In this document: piece by piece, positions 44,700 through 56,739 of the stretch | Layout: each line of letters starts with the position of its first letter | Position numbering within the stretch: the first letter of the stretch is position 1 | Assembly (NCBI GenBank): GCA_021234155.1 | Contig: JAJEKV010000004.1 | Coordinates: forward strand, 25,711,831-25,775,830 | Reading direction: 5' to 3' | Source of the DNA: Isoetes taiwanensis | Taxonomy: Eukaryota; Streptophyta; Lycopodiopsida; Isoetales; Isoetaceae | DNA length: 64,000 nt | The notes under the pieces: generated by a model | Seen by the model: only the letters and a program-made list of their open reading frames with translations | What the model was told of the DNA's origin: nothing | Database searches by the model: none | Program-made: the position numbers and the translations under genes

Positions 44700-46510
44700 C
44701 AAGGAGCTGAAGTCGCAACGACCACCCTCAAAGCTTTCATCTTTTCGAAGAAGGAGAAAACGTATCTTTGTAATTTAGAAGTAACTAGAGTAGTACAACT
44801 TTTATAGTTTCAAAATTATGAATAGCCTAGAGGCAAGTTAGGTTCGAACGCATGTTTCAAAAGATATCTTTGAAAACGGGGACAATGATCCGGGACAGTA
44901 ACCAAGTTTTGAAGTCACCGTGCTTGTGTGTGCATGTTATTGTAAGGTGTACTACCCAGAATGATGACATGATGTCAAAAATGAGCTTTTAGGACCCAGA
45001 TTTTGTGAGTTATTGAGTCATGAACTTGCTCATTCTTGGCAGCTTGAACTTGTAACTGGAACATGAAGGCCAAGGAATTGATATAGGATTGAGTACAAAG
45101 TAAAGCAATCATAAACGAGAATAAGCATGTTGACAACGTGCTAATCCTCTTCATAACTATCCGAATTATGAGGAACAACTTAACACTTTTCACAAAAACA
45201 TCATCTTTGGCATGCAGGATCCGGACATTATGTTTCTTTTGCTACTAAATCTCACTATGCAATTCTTGCTCTAAATTTTTGTGGCTGCTAATTACATAGA
45301 AAGTGGGCTCCAGGATAATGCCTTTGTTAATAAAGGTGACTGATCATGACAAGATCAATATGCCATTGGACAGCCATTATAACAAAATGCTTGGAAGAAA
45401 GGAGTATTGTCCATAAGGTAATAAAAATCTGAATTCCATTTATCATAACAAACTACACACAATTCATGCATGAAATTACCTTTGTTTGCTATGTACCAAT
45501 CATAATCACATATATGTGGAAATTTAGCACTGGTTTATTTGGCCACAATTATTGCATGGTAAATTCATGTCATCTCTATGAATATCCTAGTGCATAACTC
45601 AAAAGAGAAAAATAATACCATGCAAGAAGAATTGGCAACATCAAATATAATTGACAATCACTTATAGTTCCTTGAACGTTCTTTGGCAGTTGAGGATTTG
45701 CATATGGAGAAGTTGAGATTGAACGTGATGGCAAATCTGCAGATGCTCCAGATTAACAATCTCAGCACCTCTGAGATCAACAACCCTTTCTATACACTGA
45801 TGTCGTCAACTTTAGCTTCTCTAAATTCTCTGCGTGGATTCTCGAAGGATTTGGTGGCTACTACAAGATTGCCATGATCAAAGGGCATAAAACTATGAGG
45901 AGATGAAAATGCAGATGGTGCAGGTTAATTATTCTCAAACACTGAAAGAGTATTCAAATCTCTATTCTTAGGAGGCCAAATCTGCGCAATCAAAATATCA
46001 AAACTAAAGATCAAATGATAAACAAAATTGATTTAAAAGCAGAAAGCCTAAACTTCGTATTTCAAGTGCTATGTGCATATAAGTCTAGAAAGTTACAGGT
46101 GAAGAACATGCTGGACATATTTAACCTACTGCAGTAGTATGTGTTGAGAAACCCTTTAAATGTGCTACTAGGCAGGCTATGTGGAGAACATCTGCTTATA
46201 TCACAAATACGAACTTCAATGAACTGTGTTGATATGTTGTGCATGCATCAAGGATATTGAAATTATATGGAGTTGTTGACTTAATTTCCAAAAGGCCCTC
46301 CGTATTTTCGAAATTCTTAAAATGCCCTTAATTCTTAAGTATTTTTCCAAATAGCCCTTTGTATTTTAAAAATCACCAAGAAGCACGTTCTTACAATATA
46401 TGATCATTCTTTACACATGGAAGTGTTTCTTACAGATCACAACAATTTGGAAAAAAAAAATTAGAACATCACATTAAGACAAAATATACAATGAAAATAT
46501 CAAATAGGAT
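44700..46510. other. AT-rich spacer, no supported gene
   Basis: Only short frames (under 75 codons) and no motif. A 27-base sequence beginning ctgaagtcgcaacgaccacc is duplicated at 44,671-44,733. It may be an intron of the unknown gene region or intergenic DNA. Confidence 0.4.
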
Positions 46511-46518
46511 TTCTACAA

Positions 46519-48523
46519 CTGCGTTCATTATGGCCTCATTAAGAAGCATTGGATATTTCTGCCCGACATGACATGGAATAAGTTCAAGGCTGTGATGAAT
46601 AAGTGGATGAAGAAAGAATTGACTGACGACCAAGGCACTGCACCCGAAAAACCGACCAAGGAATTCTTTAACAAGACCTTCCTTCGGGTGTCTGAGGGGC
46701 ATGTCCAACACAGAGATGAATTGTCTGATGAACGAGATCCTTACGGCTTTGAAAACCAATACAGATTACATTGATCGATTCGAGTACAAGCAAACGGCAT
46801 CAGACTTGAGGACGCTAACTCTGATGGCGAGAGAGGTCTTGCACCACGTGAACTCCAACACAAAAGTGCAAATTACCTCGATTACGGGACTTGATTGCGT
46901 CATATCCGAGTTCTACGGATGAGTGATCGCCTTCAAATTGCAGGCATGGATACTGTTTACGTAAAACAGAATATCAATAAAGATCATGCCCTAGGTACTC
47001 TTCCTGCAATCATGTTAGCTTGTGTTAACGACATTATCAACCCGAACCAGGAAAAGGCTCGTGTCCAGGAGAGAAATGTGGTAAGGATGTGCACTAAAGA
47101 TGGCATTCATCTACCACTACGCTAGAGCATGCTCAGCTGGTTTGAATTGACATGAGAGGTTTCAAGTCGGATTGGAAGGTAGGCCAGTTCCTTGACTTGT
47201 TCACAAGGGTATCTCCAATAATGACAGCGAAAGCATACCACCGCTTGATGCTTCTCCTTCATGGCCAATTGCCCAACTGTCTCCACAGTTTAACACAGAT
47301 TGAGAGAGAAGGGCCACATTTATATTGGAACTTACGAAGAACCCGGGTTCGAGAACAGAAAACGAGTAAAGGAACACCAATACTTCGTTGTTGACATCCT
47401 AGTCAACAGAAATGAGACCAGAGTCTTATCTAAATAGGCAACACTGGATCTGCAGTTCTCCTTGCCTGATCATCTACGAAAGAAGACAGAGATGCTTGCC
47501 TGGGAGCATACGGGTGATGAGGAGACTGACAAGAAAATGAAGGAACATAGGAGGTCCATGTTCACATCCAAAATGAAATATAGCTGAATGTCAATGGACG
47601 GTGATATTATCTTCCCACCGCAAATGAAAAACGTCCTATGCTTACTACATTGTGGAGCAGATTCTTCCCTTGGATGGATGCTTACTCGACTTCTTTTTTT
47701 GTGGAACGTTTTCAAGGGTTGCTTTGATCCAGGAGAAGAAAAGTGTTGCTTTCGAATATGATGACAAAAGAACACGCTTTCTTCAAAGCTTCTTCACGTA
47801 CCTAGAAAAGCTAATCAGCGGTGCTCCAGAGGAGAGCAGAGAGGAAGGTGAAGATGTGGAGGATGGTGAAGATGGAGAGCAGGAACATTCCAATTTCGAG
47901 AGGGAAGAACCCTCTCGACCAGCCCTCGATGTGCACATTATGCAGAGCACAGTGATACCAGATAATCTGGACGACATTATCAACAATTTCCAGAGTGAAA
48001 ACTACACATAGACATTGGAGATGCTGAAGAAAGGGGAAAAGACATTGGAGATACTGAAGAAAGGGGAAACCCATGCCAACACAGTGAGGAATCTAAGAAC
48101 ATGTATTTCAAAACTGGAAGCCTTTAATGATGGTTTAGATGTGTTGATGCCTCTAACAAGTTGTCCGGTTGTGCCAGATAAGTCCGTGCAACACGTTGAA
48201 GAGCAGATGGATGATGCGTCCGAGCGGGACAATAATTGCCAGGGCAACTCCCAAGAATATAGCAAGGTGTGTGCTAGAAAGCATCAGAGGCAGCCCGTCG
48301 CTCTTCGTGCCCAACAATCAGGAACTTCCATGAGGCTATGATAGATTATGATGATGAGAGCTTCCGTGAGGCTTCCTTGGCCTTGGTAGATTACGATGAT
48401 GAGAACGATAAGGAGATATCCGATCGGACTGACATGGATACTGATGGACAGGTGGACATGGCGAATGCTAAAGTGCTAATTGATGTCGAGGGGAATCCAA
48501 ATTTTATTAGAGAATCTCCATAA
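46519..48523 (+). pseudogene. Unknown long coding-like region, several frame breaks
   Basis: Translation looks like one protein broken into pieces: 46,519-46,700 (FYNCVHYGLIKKHWIFLPDM, WNKFKAVMNKWMKKELTDDQ), 46,701-46,922 (NEILTALKTNTDYIDRFEYK), 46,937-47,125 (ACVNDIINPNQEKARVQERN), about 47,310-47,640 (KRVKEHQYFVVDILVNRNET, SLPDHLRKKTEMLAWEHTGD), 47,652-48,011 (KKSVAFEYDDKRTRFLQSFF, then an acidic EEGEDVEDGEDGE stretch) and 48,015-48,523 (LRTCISKLEAFNDGLDVL, then acidic). The composition, charge blocks and absence of long low-complexity at the start argue for a once-functional protein of 550 residues or more. No catalytic motif of transposases, polymerases, helicases or viral capsids was seen. 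Confidence 0.4.
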
Positions 48524-49289
48524 ATTCTTTAGGATGAATCTGTAATAAAATACGGATCCAACTTAGACAAATTGCTATTGCAATTGCTCTAAGCCAGAGC
48601 GTTGGTATTTGATAACATATGTACAAATCGTTTTAATAAATTATCCGTTCCACATGTACTGATTGCCATAGCGATCCCTCTAAGCCCAGCTGTTTTTATA
48701 TTCTTTTGTGCATAACTTGCTCTATGTGTCGTCTTTCGGCAGTAGAAAAGATCGAGATGACGATCACCACAACTTATTAACGTGTGCTTTGAGCTACAAC
48801 TAATACTTCAGCAAAAACCAAAATTGGTCGTAGAGTAGGGACGATGTTAAACGCAAGCTTAGCTTATAATTTTGTTAAAAATGAGCACCGATTGGGCATT
48901 ATTGCTTCAGTAGAAGGCCGACTGTTTACAAACTACCCTTCTAAAAGCAACCTGCAAGCTATTTCGAGCAAAATGGGAATGTACATTTTCTCAAATTAAT
49001 GAATTGGTGCTTCATAGTGCCCATGTGCCCCGATGATAGTGTTCCATATGATAGTATTTCATGCAGACAGTTTATCATATACTATATGGGTCTCTTCTAG
49101 ACGCTCGCATTTTGCATACATATTTAGAATAGCATTCTTGACAATAGTATTTGTTTTAGACACATGGTTCAAAATATATGCATGCAACCACTTACCATTT
49201 GCCACATTTGATCTGCACATGCATCAAGAATGCTAATGAAGACTAGACTCTCTGGTTTCAGGTTTTCGAGCATCATACCTTAGAAAAGT
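48524..49289. other. No gene recognised
   Basis: AT-rich DNA between the unknown region and the PPR remnant; the only open frame (49,033-49,236) has no motif. Confidence 0.4.
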
Positions 49290-50200
49290 TGGAGCGTCTT
49301 AGCAATGCGTCCTTGACGAGTATAGCCCACAATAATCACATTCCAAGAGATAGATAGATGTCCCGTTGTGGCATTGTGCCAAATACTTTAGAAGCTTCCT
49401 CAATGTACCCATTTTGAGCATAACAAGCTAGCATAAGTTCCATGAGATCAAATTCCTCTGGGGCATTTTTTGAGATAAACTAAAAGCCTTTGCAAAGTGT
49501 TGGCATTCAAGATGATCTGCAATTAAAGAATTCCAGGAAGTGATGTCCTTTTGTGGCATTCTATCAAAGAAGGAAATGGCCTCTTTTAGGTGCCCTTGCC
49601 TATCATAACCTGATATTAAAGCATTCTATACGTCCCTTTTGGGCATTTGCTTAAAGACATAAAGAGCTTCCTTGATATGCCCCTTTTGGGTAAGATCTGA
49701 AACGATAGCAGTCCATGAGACAATATTTTGCTAGGCATTTGACAAAAGAGTTCAACAGCCCTTAGGAGGAAGTCTTGCTGAGCATATGCTGAGATCAGGG
49801 CATTCCATGAAGCTATATTTTGAAAAGATGTCTTATTGAATAAATCCATTGCCTCCTCAAAGTGACCATGCTGAGCATAACCATTAATCATGGCATTCCA
49901 AAAGGTTGCATTTCTTTGAGGCATTTTTCTAAAAGTGTCAAGAGCTTCCTTCAACTTCCCTTGTTGGACATGGCCGGATATAAATGCATTCCATGCAACT
50001 GTATCTAATTGTGGGATTTGAATAAACAAATTAAAAGCCTAGTCTAGCCGATCTTGCTGACAATAAACCGAAATCATAGTGGTAGCTGATAGCAAACTTT
50101 TACAGAGCATACAATGAAATAATTCCTCAACTTCTTTGAACCATTCCTGCTGAGCTTAAGATGCAATCATAATGTTCCAAGAATAACAAGGTGCTGCGCA
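49290..50200 (-). pseudogene. PPR protein remnant (PLS-type repeats)
   Basis: Pentatricopeptide-repeat proteins bind organelle RNA for editing, splicing or stability. At least six repeats of about 31-35 residues are readable on the minus strand. From about 50,190 it reads YSWNIMIAS, then QEWFKEVEELFHCM. The open part 50,029-49,616 includes QLDTVAWNAFISGHVQQGKL, NATFWNAMINGYAQHGHFEE and NIASWNALISAYAQQDF. Below 49,610 there are more (ALISGYDRQGHLKEAISFF, DITSWNSLIADHLE). The W-NAMI-GYAQ-G wording marks short S/L-type repeats. Stops and frame changes interrupt the series, and no start, E or DYW domain was seen, so this is a decayed fragment. Confidence 0.75.
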
Positions 50201-51790
50201 CGGAGGGTTGCCCTCCATGGCCAGAGGGTGAAGTGGCTTAAATCGTACTTGAAAGCCATGTTTTTACAATCAATCAAAGTTGCTATTTTAAGACATTGAC
50301 ATTTTGCGAAGGTGATGGTAGCCATTTGCATTACTAACCCCTCCTTAGATGTTGAGCTCCTGTTGGACTAGGATCCAGCTGGACACATGGACTCTGGGGT
50401 TTCAGTGTAAAAACATATTGTTGCTAGGTTACTAGTAATTATAATAGCAGTGTTGTTGGTTATTGTGTGGTGGAAGTATTTACAAGTTTTTCTTGAAAGA
50501 AAACTGTGGTGTTGCAAATCTTGGTTGCCAAGCTTGCCATGTAGTTGCTGGACGGTTTTCCTATAACAATGCTTCAAACTGCATGTAGGTGCCCATGAGC
50601 CTACTTTTTTGTGATCTTTTTGGGTAATTTACAAATGTTCCTTTTTGTCCTGCATGATTCAGCCAGTCATATATGGGCCTGAAAGCATCCTTCCAGCATC
50701 TGTTCAAGTTATTCAGCAAAACATGGAATACAACAAAATCATAACACGCCGGAGAACTATTTGGAATGAAGGTGGGTGTAAGATTTGTTGGATGTCCGGC
50801 GCATTGCCTAGACACCCGGAGATGGGCCACCATGCTTATTAATTTCGTAATAGCATTCAACGTTAGCCTCATTGTTTCCCTATCCTTGGTAAGTGACAAC
50901 GAAGCATTCATGCAATAACTTGGATACAACACAAGTCGGCAAAGTAGTGTCAGGAATTCATATATAAGAAGAGTCATGTTATGCAAAAAAAATGCATTAT
51001 TAGAAGTTCACCAATGGAGAACATATATCCACTAAAAAGAAATAACAACCTTTAAATGCGCTACATCATCGTCCTTGAAGTCGAAGTTCCTTTGATCTTG
51101 TTCAACACTTTTCAACACAATATGAATCATGGTTATGAGCCTCCATACAAGACTCTCAGATTTCCCTTGCTTTACTATAGGTTTTGTATTACTCAACATC
51201 TTTATTCACTCCCTTACCATCAACCCTCTGCCCACCATTATTTGCAATGACATGCTCAAGTTCCTCTCCAACTAAAGAGGAGCAACCATTGAACACTTAT
51301 GCAATCAACTAGACTTGTTTGGGTATAGCTCGAAGGTTATAATGGATAACATTGTTGTTAACTTATTCTATTATTGATCTAAATCCAAGGCCATTAGAAA
51401 TAGAACTTATCATATTTAAGGTAACCTGAAAGTTTGCACTCATGCAGCACAGTTGTTAGACTTGGAAATGAGGTTATAGGAATTTAAAGGGGACTTGTAG
51501 GGATGAAAAGAAAATTTTGCTTGGGGGAACAACATAACTGTGGCTAGAACTGAACCTCATTAGAAATATAAGGTACAGGGGACCCCGTCGAACCTCTGCT
51601 TCAAGACACCCACTCGATTTTTGCACTGAATCTTAGTTTCTGCGTCTTAATCTTTCTTCTTCGTTCTGTTTAATTGCAAATCTGGCGCTTTCTTGCTCAA
51701 ACCATCGCTTTCTAACACAACCCATCAATGTCTCCTGTTTGTTGTGCATAGCGATGGATGCATCTTTGGTTTGTTTCTAAACAAAGGATG
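50201..51790. other. No gene recognised between PPR remnant and hairpin repeat
   Basis: Open frames up to 141 codons (50,561-50,986, minus) exist but show no motif and no repeat structure. They are probably fortuitous. Confidence 0.4.
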
Positions 51791-51795
51791 GCGGT

Positions 51796-51975
51796 GCGGT
51801 TAGCCAGTTTCCACACCGGCCGCCCAGCAACACTGGTGACCGCCAGTTTACAGGGAATCTTAGGTTTGGAGCAGTTTTCGGCATATCCTAGGCATATTCC
51901 AAAGATATACTTAGGATATGCCGAAAACCATTAAAAGCAAGGGTTTTGCCCCACAGGGGCAACCCAAAAAAAAAG
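51796..51975 (+). repeat. Hairpin A-tailed repeat, copy 1 (full-length type)
   Basis: It starts gcggttagccagtttccaca, includes tttacaggga and ggtttggagcagttttcg, then arms gcatatccta...taggatatgc, then gggttttgcccc...ggggcaaccc, and ends in nine a. The A-tail and unit-like copies suggest a retroposed SINE-like sequence; the central inverted repeat is unusual for that class. Confidence 0.7.
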
Positions 51976-53794
51976 ATATAGGTCAAACAACAAATTTCAA
52001 GACTTAGTTAGAACATTGCAAAATGTCCACCATTCCAAGAACACTTCCAATTACAAATCTTGCAACAAAAAAAAAAAAAAAACAAGCCCCGTGCAAAACT
52101 CAACTTGCTCAAGCCTCAAACAACTAAAATTTGTACCTCAAACCAATACGAAAAATTCAACAATGCCAATATGTACTATGCCGTACCAAAAATAAGCCCA
52201 TGTATTTTGGATTGGGTTGACATTATGGTTAACTAATAATTTGTCTACTATAGTGTTGAATCCCTCCCTCAGCTTAATAATAAAGATAAAAGAATATTTT
52301 TATTCACATCAATAAATGAGCATTGTTAAATCATGGTGATTTATTTGTTAATAACATGAAAGAAATGATTTATTTACTTGTCTGACCGCAAGGCTTTTAT
52401 TTAAATTCAGGACTTTTTTAATATTTTTTTTTATCTTGTTTGGAAGAAAGAGATATGATCTCGTTCCAAAGGAGGAGAAAGTGCAATGAACTTGTTTTAT
52501 GTACAATATCAATTTGGCCATTGGAACATCACTCGGAACACAAAATATAGTTTAATGTACATCAATGTGGGAGTAAGGACTCGTGGCAAGAACTAGCCAC
52601 CTTTGATATTGTTTATTTATCTGCTATAGAAGATGCTAGTGGCCAAATAAATGTTGCTTGAGAAACTAATGGTTGCAAATGCCTTCTCCAATACAACAGC
52701 CTTTTGCAATCCAAACAGTTCTCACTAGAGGTGTTTTATGGTGCTGACCACACTTTTATGGCCTTTCAAACACCAACATCAAAGGCTGTTAGACCACTTC
52801 CAGAATGAAAGCTAACCCGCCGCAACGGCTTCAGGATGAGTTTTAACATCCAAAGCAGATGACATACCCTTGCTTGAGTCACGTGTTTCATTTTCCATCC
52901 TATTCACTTTTGAACCTAATTTTGTCTTTGTTTGCAAAGTCCCCATTGAACGCGTTACTCATGATTCGATTAATCGAGATGGGCCTTCTTCTTGTACCTC
53001 TTCCCCATTCCCTATATATTCCGCAACTCTTCCTATATAATACCAACAGCAAATTAGGCAACGATCTATCAACTAACCAATCATACATCCACTGTATGTA
53101 ATGAAAACTTACAAGAAGTGTGACATTGTCTTTAGTTTTTTGCATTCTTGAAATACCGTGGTGAGTTCAAGATGCAACGTCAGTATTTTCCATTGTCAAA
53201 TTATCAACTCGGTAATCGAGCTCTTCACATTCAGCCCGAGCAATAATCATAAAAAATAAAGGCGGAATACAAAAGGAACAGTATGGCGGGATAGATGAAA
53301 AAAATGAAGGCCTTACTTGTTTCCTTAACAAAGATCTTCTTGTCGACTCTCTATTGGGTTGTTTCCTTCTACATCAAGTTTCAACTCACGTTCATCCTAA
53401 CAAAGGAACAGACTAAAGTAAAACACAATAAACAAAAAAACATTAAGAATTGAAAAATGATGATGAAAGGAATAATCTACAAGGAGAAATGTCTATCATA
53501 TATCTCGCCATTAACATCATGAATTTGAAAGAGAATAAAGGGTTCAGTTCTAGAAACCTATGTTCCTGAGCCAAATTCCATTGTTTCATTTCATGAACGA
53601 ACGGGATAAGCTCCAAATTGAGAAGGAAATGCAGAGGCAAAGAATTAAATAGCAGAAATAGTGAATCTAGTAAGAAGTTTTTAAACATTAAGGATGACTT
53701 GAAGGTGGGCAGTGCAGTGGTTATAGTAGAGGCGCCCCTTATGCTTAGACTGCCCATGCCTATCCCAAACCCTGGAATTGTAGAAGTTAAAATA
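51976..53794. other. No gene recognised
   Basis: AT-rich, with a second a-run (52,067-52,081). Frames on either strand are short and without motif. Confidence 0.4.
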
Positions 53795-53960
<166 letters not shown>

Positions 53961-54925
53961 GCAAGCTGTACTCATATGTTATAGAAATAGCACCGCACTG
54001 AGGGTTGCCACCAATTTAAATTAAAACCTAAATGTGGCCTCATTCACGACTCTTCTCTCAATGGCAAATTTAGTTGCACCACTATTTACTCCAAAATGCA
54101 CCTGATATTAAGCACCACAAAGAATGAAAATAATTTTTGAAAGTAAAAACGTGATCTCTTGTCAAGGTTGTTGGGAAAAGTCATGTTGAGGACATAAAGT
54201 AACTGCATTTGATCTAGCAAACATAGCCTTGGTTGCAACTAGTCTAACAAATAAGAAAATGATTATATTCTAAATCAGACTCTGGCATCTTGATCTAACA
54301 AAGGTAAAATGATTCTAAGGCAGCAACCTGATAATTTCTCATTGCAAATTGGCTAGAGCACGATCCAACAAACATTTATATCTCTTGTGCATTAATACTT
54401 ACTCTTTTCACCTATTGAAGCAAAAGCACGATTAAAAAGATCGAAGTTTTGATACGAAGACTTACCCAAATCACTCTTTTCCCATTAGATGAAGAAGGAT
54501 CATCCCCTGCCAAGAAATCCCCAAGCTTTCTGTGAAGGGGTGCAACGTTCCCTACCTTTGGACAGCAAAAGATCAAGAAGACAAAGAAGAGTATCAAGTG
54601 CAACGCTCCCCTACTGGGCAAATCTAGCAATGCGGTACTCTCAATGGAACAACTTCCTTGGAAAACCCCTCCTTCATATAATCCTTCAACCGGCTAAATA
54701 CCAAACCTACTAATTTCACAAACATTTTCAACATAAGACTGTTGAATCAAACCGACAGAGCTTCTCAGGCACTAGCCCAACTGATCCAAGATAATCTGCT
54801 GGTATCAGTATCTCAAATGCGAACTTTCGCATTTGTAACTGGGCTAAAAACTTGCAAAAGAGATTGATGATGACAAGCTTTGACGAGAAAGATTTTAAAG
54901 CTGTAATTCTTTTGGAGGGCTTCGC
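53961..54925. other. No gene recognised
   Basis: No motif on either strand. The last part (from about 54,900) becomes GC-richer and leads into hairpin repeat copy 2. Confidence 0.4.
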
Positions 54926-54929
54926 CTTT

Positions 54930-55224
54930 GGGGGTCGCCATAGCCAGATGCTCTATCTATATTGCCAGTTATCCGGTTCAAACATCAGCGGTCCACTACA
55001 TAGTTCATCGAATTGAAGCGCCGACGATCCCTGCCTTGCCAGTTACCCGGTTGGCTTCAAGAAATGAGACGTGGAGTTCTTTACCAGCTGACCGAGAGTT
55101 TACAGGAAATAGGAGGTTTGGAGTAGTCACCAGCATATCCTAGGGATATTCTAGCATATACCTAGGATATGCCAAAAACCCACATAAACAAGTGTTTGCC
55201 CCCCTAGGGGCAACCCAAAAAAAG
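54930..55224 (+). repeat. Hairpin A-tailed repeat, copy 2, with possible tRNA-like head
   Basis: The tail half matches copies 1 and 3: ggtttggag, perfect 12-base arms gcatatcctagg and cctaggatatgc (55,133-55,172), gtttgcccc...ggggcaaccc, then seven a. Upstream, tagccagatgctc (about 54,940) and ccggttcaaac (about 54,971) are spaced like RNA polymerase III A and B boxes, a feature of tRNA-derived SINEs. The box match is loose, so the start is tentative. Confidence 0.55.
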
Positions 55225-56735
55225 GAGGAAGTAAGCCATTAAGCACTCTTTAAACTAAATTTCCCACATCTACACTAGCATGCTTATGAAGAAATACTCC
55301 TCAGTTTATTCTTTTGTTTGTTTTGGTTTTGGGGTTTTGTGTGTGTGTGGGGGGGCTTTCCCTTTGGTTTTGTTTGGTTTTGGGGTTTTTTGGGGCTTCT
55401 GTTCTGGCATGAATATGGCAAAAGTATTTGAGATGAATAGGGCTATCAAAGTTTTGGTTCCTACCTATATCAAAATGAATGGGATAAATCTTTATTAACC
55501 TCTTTTTCGATCGGGCCACTATCCTACTAGTTTTAAATGAATCGAAAAAATTATTTTTTGAACCGACGAAATTCTGAAGCCCCTAGGACTTTGCCATGAC
55601 CACAAAAACACAAATAAATATGCCCTAGCAAATTTTCATATCATATACATAGATTCAACAAGCATTTTCACACATTAATATCATTAATGCCACTAAATAA
55701 CATTTTTGATGAAAACCACAAATGCTCTAAACATTCTACCTCTCGAAATGGAAAAGCCATAACATATATTTCCCTCAATGTCAAATCCTTTGCTAGACAC
55801 GCAAATCCCAAAGACATCTTGGTTACATTATATCCACGAAATTCACAACAATGGTAGTATTTACTTGTCTTGGGCTCTTGGTCCGGAACTCTCATTTATT
55901 CATATAACCTCCCCGCATTTGAGCTACATCGATATGGATGGGGCCGACTCGTTATTTAATAACTAGTTGACCTTATGCATATGCATGTTTCAACTCCATG
56001 CTCCATGCTAGTCCGCTTTTACTAAGATCCGTGGGACGTAAAATTGGTTTGACTATACAAATACAGTGTTAGCAAAGCACATTAAATTATCCCTAAAGCA
56101 AAGGAACTCATGGAGAAATGAAGATTTAGAAATATTACAAACACAATTGTTTTGACCTTGGCATGCTTATGGAAAGCTTTGTAAGGGAGCACCAACACAC
56201 ACCAGGCACATTAGTCAAAATAAAAGAAGTAGAAAGTTGCAATTCTTAGATACAAGATTGAGAGACCACTAACAGGTTGGAAACTCGCACAATTTACTTC
56301 CGATGAACCGGTTGAGTTTAAGGTGCTTATAGCGGGGAGATAGCGGGGAAAGGCGGGATGTATCTTACATTCTTGTCCAAACGAATCCATAGCTATTCCC
56401 TCAGTAAAAGCAACAAAATGCTAAAAATGAAGGGTGTGAAATTTAAAAAAGAGCAAAATTACACATGCGCGTTTGTTTTGCGAGAATCTCCACACAATGA
56501 CACTTTCGCATCAACCCCGCAATATCACCGCTGCTTTTGCGGAGAAAAGACATGGAATAGAAGGACCAAAATGTTTTTCTTTCACTTACTAATCTCGGTG
56601 CATCCATATAATACTTGGTCAAATAAGAAATCCATTTATCTCTTTCAAACTATAGTCGTGCATATCTTTCTTCCACTTCCACATCTCGCAATTCTTGCTT
56701 CATTTGCTTTACACGGCGGTGTTCTTCCATTTCTT
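55225..56735. other. No confirmed gene; may include the decayed 3' end of the PPR gene
   Basis: Frames are mostly short. The minus strand from about 56,735 down to 56,640 still reads EMEEHRRVKQMKQEL, like the end of a PPR E domain, after which similarity fades. A 192-codon plus-strand frame (56,358-56,936) overlaps it antisense and has no motif. Confidence 0.4.
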
Positions 56736-56739
56736 TCCT

